Below, one piece after another: positions 35,415 through 42,573 of a stretch of 64,000 bases of DNA. The translations under genes and the position numbers were made by a program. Position 1 is the first letter of the stretch; each line of letters begins with the position of its first letter. The stretch spans positions 1,612,001 to 1,676,000 of the forward strand of contig NZ_CP015105.1 of NCBI RefSeq assembly GCF_002214545.1. The letters run 5' to 3'. A model generated the notes under the pieces. That model saw nothing but the letters and a program-made list of their open reading frames with translations. It had not been told where the DNA came from and made no database searches. The DNA is from Thermococcus thioreducens. Lineage in GTDB: Archaea > Methanobacteriota_B > Thermococci > Thermococcales > Thermococcaceae.

Positions 35415-36701
35415 TCACGGCATTGGAATGCCTACCTCCTGGAATATCTGCTCCATTTGCGGCCCAAGCTCGTTGAGAACCGCCTGTGGATCCTCATTCT
35501 TAAGGACAATCCTCTCAAAGGCTTCCCTGTAGAGGCTTGTGAACTGTCCTCCTTTCTCGCCAAGGTTTGGAATTATGGCTATTAGGGCATCTTCCGTGCT
35601 TGCCTGCGCCTGAACACCCTCAGCAAGTATCTTGAGCGGTCCTTCAGGTAGCTTTCCGCTTGCTTCCTCGACCGTCGGGAAGAACCCGACCTTCTCCAGA
35701 ACCTTAACCTGAGTCTCCGGCCTGGTGAGGTAGTCTATCAGCTTCCAGGCCTCCTCCTTGTTGGGGGCGTTCTTAGGTATGGCAAGGCCAGCGATGACAA
35801 CAATGAAGCCCCTTCCCTTGGGTCCCCTTGGAACCGGGACGACGACGAACTGGTCGGGCTTGGTCTCTATGGCGTTCTTAATCCTCGCTGTGTGATCCCA
35901 GGCTATCATAACCTCCCCCTTGAGGAGCGGGTCTGCCATTGCGTCCCAGACGGTGCTCGAGGGGTGAACGTAGGGCCAGAGCCCCTTCATGTAGTTCCAC
36001 ATCTCAACTGCCTCGGGACTGTTGAACTTCTTGGCCTGGTAACCCGTGTAGCTTGGGTAGATGTATCCATGGAGGAACCTGTGCCACAGGCCCTTTGGTC
36101 CTGCAGGGAAGCCAAGCTGCGGCTGTCCTGTTGCCTCTTTCAGGTTCTTGGCCCACTGGAGAAGGGCATCGTAAGTCCACTTCTCCGTGCCCTTCATAAC
36201 GTCCTCTTCTGTGAGACCCTCCGGGAGGTACTTGAAGGCATCCTTGTTGACGACCATCACATAGGTAGCGCTCATCCATGGAACGTAGACCTTCTGACCA
36301 CGGATGTAGGAGTACTTCTCAAGTGTGTTGATGAACGTCCTTCCCTCAAGTTTTGGCATTCCTCCCAAATCTTCAAGCCATCCTTTGGCGGCCATGTAAT
36401 CAAGACCGCCGTGGAGGTCGCCTATAACGTCTATGGTAACCTTTCCGGTCTGCTGCTCGCCTTCCAGCCTTGTAATCAGGTCTGTATATGCTATGGGGAC
36501 GAAGTTTACGTCAATTCCCGTCTCGTCAGTGAAGCCCTTCAAAAGTTCCTCCTGAACGAAGGCCCTCTCTTCGGGCGGGTTCAGCTGGGTCGATAGAAAC
36601 GTCACTGTTACCTTGGTCTCCCCTCCGGGAGAGATACAGCCGCTGGCCACCACTGCAAAAACCACAATACCGGCCAACAAAAGTCCAAACAACCTCTTCA
36701 T
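35415..36701 (-). CDS. Sugar ABC transporter solute-binding lipoprotein
   Basis: The lipobox VVASGC (Cys22) follows a typical signal. The mature part is an extracellular solute-binding protein of family 1 (VTVTFLSTQLNPPEE, FTDETGIDVNFVPIAYTDL, late FIVVIAGLAIPKNAPNKEEAWKLIDYLTRP). Length 428 is normal. The ligand is unknown; operon partners suggest a glycoside containing glycerate or mannose. First gene of the operon, downstream of two palindromes (36716-36731 and 36777-36793). Confidence 0.93.
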   Translation of the reverse strand: MKRLFGLLLAGIVVFAVVASGCISPGGETKVTVTFLSTQLNPPEERAFVQEELLKGFTDETGIDVNFVPIAYTDLITRLEGEQQTGKVTIDVIGDLHGGLDYMAAKGWLEDLGGMPKLEGRTFINTLEKYSYIRGQKVYVPWMSATYVMVVNKDAFKYLPEGLTEEDVMKGTEKWTYDALLQWAKNLKEATGQPQLGFPAGPKGLWHRFLHGYIYPSYTGYQAKKFNSPEAVEMWNYMKGLWPYVHPSSTVWDAMADPLLKGEVMIAWDHTARIKNAIETKPDQFVVVPVPRGPKGRGFIVVIAGLAIPKNAPNKEEAWKLIDYLTRPETQVKVLEKVGFFPTVEEASGKLPEGPLKILAEGVQAQASTEDALIAIIPNLGEKGGQFTSLYREAFERIVLKNEDPQAVLNELGPQMEQIFQEVGIPMP

Positions 36702-36715
36702 GGGGCATCACCCGA

Positions 36716-36731
36716 TACCTTAAGTAAGGTA
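36716..36731. promoter_or_regulatory. Leader palindrome TACCTTA-AG-TAAGGTA
   Basis: A perfect 7-bp inverted repeat with a two-base centre lies 15 bases before the start codon of the solute-binding protein, near the predicted transcription start. A second overlapping palindrome AAGTA-AGG-TACTT begins inside it. The position suits a roadblock or autoregulatory operator. It does not recur at the other promoters of the cluster. Confidence 0.5.
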
Positions 36732-36776
36732 CTTCAACGAACTTATGTGGACAACATATATAAGATTTGTGTTTAA

Positions 36777-36793
36777 AACCACTGAAAGTGGTT
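36777..36793. promoter_or_regulatory. Shared operator AACCA-N7-TGGTT, site 1
   Basis: AACCACTGAAAGTGGTT is a perfect 7-bp inverted repeat around GAA. On the minus strand it abuts TTTTAAAC, the TATA box of the transporter operon, and covers the BRE position. It is one of three such 17-base sites, all in promoter regions of this sugar cluster. Confidence 0.7.
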
Positions 36794-36821
36794 GTATTTA
36801 CACAAAAGTAAAAGTTTGAGA

Positions 36822-37835
36822 TTAAAGCCTGAGCTTCACTGTCCTCCCCGTCCTGGAGGATTCGTACGCCGCCAGGATTATGGCGAGGTTCTTCTTGGCG
36901 TCCTCTCCAGTTATGGGGATCTCCCGGCCCTTGAGCACGGCCTCGGTGAAGGAGTTCACTATCCCCCTAACGTCCGGCCTGTCCCAGTATATCTTTTCTG
37001 CCCTGTCCTGATACACCGTGAAGTCCGGGTAGGCGGTTCTGACGTCGAGGAAGCCCTCCCTGCCAACGAGGTAGTACTTTATCTCAATACCGTAGGAGTA
37101 GCCCTTGGGGTTGCCCCAGCCCGCGGTAAGAACCGCCAGGACGCCTTTCCTGAACTCAAGGACGGCCGTCCCTATGTCATCCACCGGAAAACCGTATATC
37201 TTGCTCCCTATGTCGGCGTAGACCTTCCTGGGCACATCGCCGGTGAGCCAGAGGAGGGAGTCAACGCCGTGGGGTGCGGTGTCCATGAACCCCCCGCCGC
37301 CGGACTTTTTGGCATCCAGAAACCAGCTCATATCGAGTCCCTGAAGGAATATGGGCGGCTTGACGTTTTCAGAAATCGTTTGTATGTACTCCAGAGCACC
37401 TATCTCGCCGGCGTCTATCATCTCCTTGGCTTTTCTCAGAGGATCCGTAAAGCGCGGGTTGAAGGGCAGCATGAGCTTAACCCCTGCCTTTTTAGCGGCC
37501 TTTATCACCTCATCAGCGTCCCTGAGGTTCAGGGCGATGGGCTTCTCAAGGAGTATGTGCTTGCCCTCCTCCGCGGCCCTGACGGCTACTTCCTTGTGTC
37601 TATATGTTTCTATGGCAATGTAAACGGCCTCCACGTTTTTGTCCCCCAGGAGGGCCTCGTAGTCCCTATAGAACTTCGCCCCGTACTTCCTCGCCTCGGT
37701 CTTGGCCACGTCGGAGTTCGAGCCGTCCCCGGATATAGCAACGAGCTTTGTCCTCTTGCCCCCCGCAATTACCGAGGCAAAACGAAGGGCATGCGGATGG
37801 GCGTAGCTGATTACTCCGAAGTTGAGCTTCCTCAT
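36822..37835 (-). CDS. Gfo/Idh/MocA family oxidoreductase A
   Basis: N-terminal Rossmann fold binds NAD(P) (NFGVISYAHPHALRFASVIAGG, then KHILLEKPIALNL with the catalytic-site EKP motif near residue 95). The C-terminal half is the alpha/beta substrate domain. Members oxidise sugars, inositols or N-acetyl sugars. Its first motif is VISYAHPH rather than GxGxxG, an unusual nucleotide loop. It overlaps the paralogous gene upstream by four bases; they share about the same length but are clearly different in sequence. Confidence 0.85.
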   Translation of the reverse strand: MRKLNFGVISYAHPHALRFASVIAGGKRTKLVAISGDGSNSDVAKTEARKYGAKFYRDYEALLGDKNVEAVYIAIETYRHKEVAVRAAEEGKHILLEKPIALNLRDADEVIKAAKKAGVKLMLPFNPRFTDPLRKAKEMIDAGEIGALEYIQTISENVKPPIFLQGLDMSWFLDAKKSGGGGFMDTAPHGVDSLLWLTGDVPRKVYADIGSKIYGFPVDDIGTAVLEFRKGVLAVLTAGWGNPKGYSYGIEIKYYLVGREGFLDVRTAYPDFTVYQDRAEKIYWDRPDVRGIVNSFTEAVLKGREIPITGEDAKKNLAIILAAYESSRTGRTVKLRL

Positions 37836-38845
37836 ACCTCAACCACCTCCCCCTTCCGGGCGCTTTCCTTGGCCTTTTCTGCAATCTTCAGCGCAATAAG
37901 AGCGTCCTCCGCTGTAACCATTGGCTCCTCCCTGCCCCTGATGCAGTTGAAGAAGTGCCTCAGCTCCCTCTCGAAGGCATCTGGAAACGTCGACAGGAGC
38001 GGTGAGAAACGGGGCATCTCGAAGTTGGCCTTGGCAACACCGACGACCGGAGTATCCAGCGGGGTATAGCGTATCCTGCCGTTCTTGCCTATGATGTCAA
38101 CGTGGTGGTAAAACACACCGTAGCGAGAGGGATAGGGGTACGCCCAGCTGACCTCGGCTATGCCCGTCTTTCCCCCCTCGAACGCTATCATCATCATGAA
38201 GTGGTCGAACGTTTCGTTTGCCCTTGCCTCCTCCTTGATGGACTTTCCAACTGCGTAGACCCTCAGGGGCTCGCTCTCAAAGAACCAGCGCAGGAAGTCC
38301 GTGACGTGGACTCCAAGGTCAACGGCAACACCGCCGCTCCTGTTCTCGTCCCAGTACCAGTAGTCCTTCGGGAAGGGGAGGTTCTGGACTTCGGCCTTCC
38401 TGATGTGCATGGGGAGGATGTTGCGCTTCTTTATAACCTCCTTCATCTGAATCCATCTGAGGTCAAAGCGCCTCACGTGGCCAACGAAGAGGTGCAGGCC
38501 TTCTTTCTCCGCGGTCCTTATCATCCTCTCGCCCTCTTCGACGGTGAGGGCTATTGGCTTCTCCACTACCACGTGCTTTCCAGCCTTAAGGGCCGCGAGG
38601 GCCAGCTCGGCATGGGTATAAGTCGGCGTCAGTATTTCCACAACGTCGAGGTCAAGGTCAAGGAACTCATCGAGGCCCGTGAACGCCTTCGCTCCAAAAG
38701 CTTTGGCACCTTCCTCCGCTCTGGCATCGTCTATGTCCATGCAGGCAACGACCTTAATCCCCTCTATTCCCCTCAGCGCCTTTTTGTGGGCGAGGTTGAA
38801 TATGTTTCCACAGCCTATCACTCCCACCCTCAGCTCCATGGACAT
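37832..38845 (-). CDS. Gfo/Idh/MocA family oxidoreductase B
   Basis: The start MELRVGVIGCGNIFNLAHKK carries the standard GxGxxG nucleotide loop; the EKP motif is in KHVVVEKPIALTVEEGERM. The C-terminal domain has GGVAVDLGVHVTDFLRWFF, which holds the usual Asp/His catalytic pair. The minus-strand TATA box GTTATATACC (38871-38880) would start transcription near 38850, so I place the start at ATG 38845 or 38839; a frame reaching to 39121 crosses the divergent promoter and is not used. Confidence 0.88.
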   Translation of the reverse strand: MSMELRVGVIGCGNIFNLAHKKALRGIEGIKVVACMDIDDARAEEGAKAFGAKAFTGLDEFLDLDLDVVEILTPTYTHAELALAALKAGKHVVVEKPIALTVEEGERMIRTAEKEGLHLFVGHVRRFDLRWIQMKEVIKKRNILPMHIRKAEVQNLPFPKDYWYWDENRSGGVAVDLGVHVTDFLRWFFESEPLRVYAVGKSIKEEARANETFDHFMMMIAFEGGKTGIAEVSWAYPYPSRYGVFYHHVDIIGKNGRIRYTPLDTPVVGVAKANFEMPRFSPLLSTFPDAFERELRHFFNCIRGREEPMVTAEDALIALKIAEKAKESARKGEVVEV

Positions 38846-38893
38846 CGCCTGCTTCCAGATACGGTCGAAAGGTATATAACCCTTTTCAAAATA

Positions 38894-38910
38894 AACCACT
38901 TTAAATGGTT
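38894..38910. promoter_or_regulatory. Shared operator AACCA-N7-TGGTT, site 2
   Basis: AACCACTTTAAATGGTT lies between the divergent oxidoreductase B and glycosyltransferase genes. Its centre CTTTAAA is itself the best TATA box for the glycosyltransferase, about 25 bases before the likely start, so binding there should repress. It lies upstream of the oxidoreductase TATA box. Confidence 0.7.
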
Positions 38911-38932
38911 GTAACTTACGAGGGTGGAGAAA

Positions 38933-40075
38933 ATGAGGGTTGTCGTTGGGATTCCCAGTTACAACAATGAAGAAACGATTTCCTTTGTCGTTAAACAGGC
39001 TGCAAAAGGGCTGAAAAGATATTTCGGAGGCGGAATAGTCGTCAACGCCGACGGGGGGAGCAGCGACGGGACGAGGGACGCAGTGCTGGGGACAGATGTC
39101 CCAGACGGTGTCGAGGTTCACAGCTTCGTTTACAGATGGCCCATCCCGGGAAAGGGCAGTGCCATGAAGGAGCTCATGGAGTTCGCCCTCGGGAGAGACG
39201 CCGATGCCATAGTCTTCGTCGACAGTGATTTAAGGAGCATAACCCCCGAGTGGATATACCGCTTTGCCAGGCCCATCGAGGAAGGCTACGACTTCGTGGC
39301 GCCGCTCTACATAAGGCACAAATGGGACGGAACCATAACCAACAACATAGCCTACCCGATGACGGCCTCGCTCTACGGGAAGAACGTCAGGCAGCCGATA
39401 GGAGGAGACTTCGGAGTAAGCAGGAAGCTCATGGAGGCCTACCTCGAAGACGAGGAGGTCTGGAAGACACACGTGGCGCGCTTCGGCGTGGATATTTTCC
39501 TGACGACGACTGCCATAGCTAGGGGCTTCAAAATCACTCAGACTGCCCTGGGAATGAAGATACACGACCCCAAGGATCCGGCAGCTTCCCTCGGCCCCAT
39601 GTTTAACCAGGTCGTCGGGACGCTGTTCATGCTGATGAAGAAATACGAGGACATCTGGAAGCACGTGAGAACGATAGAGCCCGTCCCGGTATTCGGGGAG
39701 CTCGAGAAGGGCGAACCTGAGCCCGTAAAGGTGACCCTGGAGCTCCTGGAGATAAGGGCGAAGGAGCTATTCGCCCAGCACGAACCTGTGCTGAGGAGGG
39801 CGCTTAGTGAAGAGACGCTCAAGGGGGTGGTGAGTGCACTCAAGACCTTCGAGTTCGACGACAGGCTCTGGAGCCACGTCCTCTACGACGGAGCCGTGGC
39901 GTACAGGAACGGAATTCTAACCGAGGCGGAACCCCTTGTGCCGCTCTACTTCGCGAAGACGGCGGACTTCGTCAAAAGAACGATGGACATGAGCACCCTT
40001 GAGGCTGAAAAACTGATAGAGGAGAGGGCTAAGGTATTCCTTGAGGAGAAAGACTACCTCTTGGAGCGGTGGTAG
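38933..40075 (+). CDS. GT2-fold glycosyltransferase related to glucosyl/mannosylglycerate synthases
   Basis: The GT-A fold shows VGIPSYNNEETISFVV, the nucleotide-sugar site NADGGSSDGTRDAV, PGKGSAMKEL, the metal motif FVDSDLRSI and QPIGGDFGVSRKL. The PGKG and QPxGG motifs and the long helical C-terminus are shared with glucosyl-3-phosphoglycerate synthase (GT81) and mannosylglycerate synthase (GT78). I infer a glycerate or related acceptor, in line with the glycerate kinase in the regulon. ATG 38933 follows GAGGGTGGAG. It overlaps the convergent kinase gene by 22 bases. Confidence 0.78.
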   Translation: MRVVVGIPSYNNEETISFVVKQAAKGLKRYFGGGIVVNADGGSSDGTRDAVLGTDVPDGVEVHSFVYRWPIPGKGSAMKELMEFALGRDADAIVFVDSDLRSITPEWIYRFARPIEEGYDFVAPLYIRHKWDGTITNNIAYPMTASLYGKNVRQPIGGDFGVSRKLMEAYLEDEEVWKTHVARFGVDIFLTTTAIARGFKITQTALGMKIHDPKDPAASLGPMFNQVVGTLFMLMKKYEDIWKHVRTIEPVPVFGELEKGEPEPVKVTLELLEIRAKELFAQHEPVLRRALSEETLKGVVSALKTFEFDDRLWSHVLYDGAVAYRNGILTEAEPLVPLYFAKTADFVKRTMDMSTLEAEKLIEERAKVFLEEKDYLLERW

Positions 40076-41004
40076 AGCTCCCTCACCTCTTTCATCAGGA
40101 CTATTTCCTCCATTTTTGGAACGCTCCAGGCCCCCCGTAGGGTCGTCGAGAGGGCCGCTACGAGGTTTGCGAAGCGGCCGATTTTTCTGAGCTGTTCCCC
40201 ATCGATGGCTTCTTGCCCAACCATGTTCGAGTAGTGAAGGCCAGCAAGGAGGGCGGCCATAAAGGCATCTCCAGCCCCGGTGGTGTCAACCGGTTCGACA
40301 CTGTAAGCAGGGACATGAACCTCAGCGCCTCCGCTCCTCAGCTCGCTTCCCTCTGCACCCAGAGTCACCGCGAATAGTTTGAAGTCGAAGTCTTCGGGGC
40401 TTATTCCGTTGTCTCTAAGGTACGCCAGCTCCCCATCACCGAGCTTGACTATATCGGCAAGTTTCAGGGCCCTCTCAATATCTTGGAGCATCTCATCTTC
40501 CCTTCCGCGCCAGAGGTCGAGCCTTATGTTGACGTCGTAGCTCAGCGGAACCTTTCCCTTAAGTTCCTCCAGAATCCCGAAGAGCGTCGAACGCGAAGGC
40601 TCCCTGGCGAAGAGAACGCTCCCGAAGTGGACAACTTCCGCCCTCTCAAGAAGGGCAGTCTCCACGTCCTCAGGCTTCAGGTTGAAGTAGGCAACGCCGT
40701 CGTAGAGTATGAACTCCGGCCTAGCACCGATGAGCTGGACGAAAACGACGCCGGTGTGCCTCTCAAGGTCTCTCGGGATGAATGTCTTAACACCTTCATC
40801 TGTGAGCCTTTCGATCAGGAAGTCCCCGAAAGGGTCGTCTCCGACCTTGCTCACCAGGGCGCTCTCAACTCCGAGCCTGGAAAGGCCGACGGCAACGTTC
40901 GCAGGAGCGCCGCCGGGGTGCTTCTCGAAGGACTTTACCTCCTTAAGCTTCCCCTCCTGGAGGGCTATGAAGTCTATGAGCACCTCACCGATCGAGACAA
41001 TCAT
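40054..41004 (-). CDS. PfkB family sugar kinase
   Basis: Both PfkB signatures are present: HPGGAPANVAVGLSRLG near residue 33 and VDTTGAGDAFMAALLAGL near 245 with the catalytic Asp. The start MIVSIGEVLIDFI is like fructokinases and 2-keto-3-deoxygluconate kinases. GGTGGTGGGG precedes ATG 41004. The substrate may be the ketose made by the neighbouring isomerase. Its TATA box GTTATAAACC overlaps operator site 3. Confidence 0.9.
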   Translation of the reverse strand: MIVSIGEVLIDFIALQEGKLKEVKSFEKHPGGAPANVAVGLSRLGVESALVSKVGDDPFGDFLIERLTDEGVKTFIPRDLERHTGVVFVQLIGARPEFILYDGVAYFNLKPEDVETALLERAEVVHFGSVLFAREPSRSTLFGILEELKGKVPLSYDVNIRLDLWRGREDEMLQDIERALKLADIVKLGDGELAYLRDNGISPEDFDFKLFAVTLGAEGSELRSGGAEVHVPAYSVEPVDTTGAGDAFMAALLAGLHYSNMVGQEAIDGEQLRKIGRFANLVAALSTTLRGAWSVPKMEEIVLMKEVRELYHRSKR

Positions 41005-41021
41005 CCCCACCACCAAAATGC

Positions 41022-41038
41022 AACCATTGAAGGTGGTT
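41022..41038. promoter_or_regulatory. Shared operator AACCA-N7-TGGTT, site 3
   Basis: AACCATTGAAGGTGGTT lies between the divergent kinase and isomerase genes. It overlaps the kinase TATA box on the minus strand and sits about 15 bases upstream of the isomerase TATA box GGTTATATATGCC (41050-41062) on the plus strand. Confidence 0.7.
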
Positions 41039-41092
41039 TATAACACAACGGTTATATATGCCTTTTTGCCGATTTTCCCTAGGTGTTGTCCC

Positions 41093-42571
41093 ATGATAGC
41101 CATAATCACCTTCACCGACCCCCGGCCAACTGCCCTCTCGATTGAGCGCGAGAGGGCTTTGATGGAGAAGCACTCCGCCCTCATCGAGGAGCTGAGAAAG
41201 GCCGGCTTTGAAGTCCTCGACGTGAACGAGAGGCTTGGAAAATACGAGGCTTTAAAAGCCGGTAAGAACTTCGGGATAGATTCGATGGATGAGAGCTTCA
41301 GGGCCGGGGAGATTATAGCAGGAAGCTCCGCCTCAGGAATAATAGCCGGCCTCTGGCACTGGACGGAGAGCAACCTCGTCACGGCGATGGTTAGGGAGGC
41401 GAAAAAGCCCCTCCTCCTCTACGCCGACGACGACCCGGCCTGGGCAGGGACGACTTGCATCACCTCGGTGGGTGCTTCCCTCTGGGAGAGTAGGGTGAAT
41501 GAGTACGCGCTGAACCACGTCCGCCTCAAGGGAGACGTTGAAAAGGTAAAGGCCTGGGCAAGGGCCGTTGAAGCCGTCTCAAAGCTGTCTAAGAAGTCCC
41601 TCCTCCTCTGGGGAGCCCCGTACACCCTCGGAATGGAGCACCTCATGGACGACCTGCCAGGGCTTAAGAGAATCATCGGCGACTTCATAATGCTCGACCA
41701 GTACATCCTGGTGAGGAAAGCGGAGAAGATGCTCTCGGACGAGATGCTGAGGGTCCGGGTGGAGGAGTTCTACGACTGGCTGACCGAGGAGATGGAGGTG
41801 AAGTTCGACGACCTCATGCTGACACCGGAGGCTTTGAGGAGGCAGATAGCCATATATCTCGCCGCAAAGGAGAGCTGGAAAGAGCAGAAAGGCGTTTCGG
41901 CCGTCTCGGTAAAGTGTCAGCCGGAGCTGAGCGAGGTCTACGGCGTTACGGCCTGTCTGATTCCCGCACTCTTTCCGTTCAGCCTCGATGCAGAGGGCGA
42001 GAAGGAGGTAGTCCCGGCGACGTGCGAGGGCGACGTCAAGGGCACGATAAGCTCGGCGCTCCTCTTCTATCTGAGCGGAAAGCCCCCGCTCTTTGGAGAT
42101 ATAAAGTACGTGGACGACGAGGTCGTCATGATAGCCAACTGCGGCGCGGCTTCGCTCTACTACGCAAGGCTGAGCGAGAACCCAGAGGAGAACCTCAAAG
42201 CAACAACCGTCCAGGGACAGTGCCAGGGGGCGAGCGGCGGGGCGCTCACGTACAGGACTCCACCGGCTACCTTCACCGTGGCCAGGCTCATACGCCGCGG
42301 TGGAGAGTACTACCTGCTCTACTTCCTCGCGGAGGGGATTGATATAACAGAGGAAATGGAGTCAAAGCTCAGATGGGGCAGGCAGTGGCCGCATACGGCC
42401 ATAAGGAACCCGCTCGACAAGGAGGGCTTTATCTCGGTCATGGGGGCCAACCACCTCTCGCTGGTCCCCGGCGACTACACCGAGGAGCTCCGCTTTACCG
42501 CGAGGATATGGGAGGTAAAGGCGATAGACCTTGGCGATGCAGGTGAGGTAAAGTCCTTCCTTGAGGGGTAG
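41093..42571 (+). CDS. L-fucose/L-arabinose isomerase-like protein
   Basis: The 492-residue protein has the three-domain layout of the fucose/arabinose isomerase superfamily: N-terminal Rossmann-like domains (FTDPRPTAL, ASGIIAGLWHWTESNLV, AWAGTTCITSVGASLWES) and the C-terminal domain with VSVKCQPELSEVYGVTACLIPAL, CEGDVKGTISSALLFYLSG and ANCGAASLYY. Such enzymes convert aldoses and ketoses with Mn. The real substrate is open. Start at ATG 41093, about 30 bases after a clear TATA box; a longer frame to 40709 is only an antisense extension. Confidence 0.83.
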   Translation: MIAIITFTDPRPTALSIERERALMEKHSALIEELRKAGFEVLDVNERLGKYEALKAGKNFGIDSMDESFRAGEIIAGSSASGIIAGLWHWTESNLVTAMVREAKKPLLLYADDDPAWAGTTCITSVGASLWESRVNEYALNHVRLKGDVEKVKAWARAVEAVSKLSKKSLLLWGAPYTLGMEHLMDDLPGLKRIIGDFIMLDQYILVRKAEKMLSDEMLRVRVEEFYDWLTEEMEVKFDDLMLTPEALRRQIAIYLAAKESWKEQKGVSAVSVKCQPELSEVYGVTACLIPALFPFSLDAEGEKEVVPATCEGDVKGTISSALLFYLSGKPPLFGDIKYVDDEVVMIANCGAASLYYARLSENPEENLKATTVQGQCQGASGGALTYRTPPATFTVARLIRRGGEYYLLYFLAEGIDITEEMESKLRWGRQWPHTAIRNPLDKEGFISVMGANHLSLVPGDYTEELRFTARIWEVKAIDLGDAGEVKSFLEG

Positions 42572-42573
42572 CC

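Noticed and set aside
38846-39121. N-terminal extension of oxidoreductase B to 39121
   Set aside because: It crosses the divergent promoter, operator and the start of the glycosyltransferase, and the family begins at MELRVGVIGCGN.
40709-41092. N-terminal extension of the isomerase-like protein to 40709
   Set aside because: It is antisense to the PfkB kinase and crosses the operator and TATA box at 41022-41062.
31500-41100. Thermococcales glycolytic motif TATCAC-N8-GTGATA in the sugar cluster
   Set aside because: I looked before each operon and found no copy; the recurrent element is AACCA-N7-TGGTT instead.
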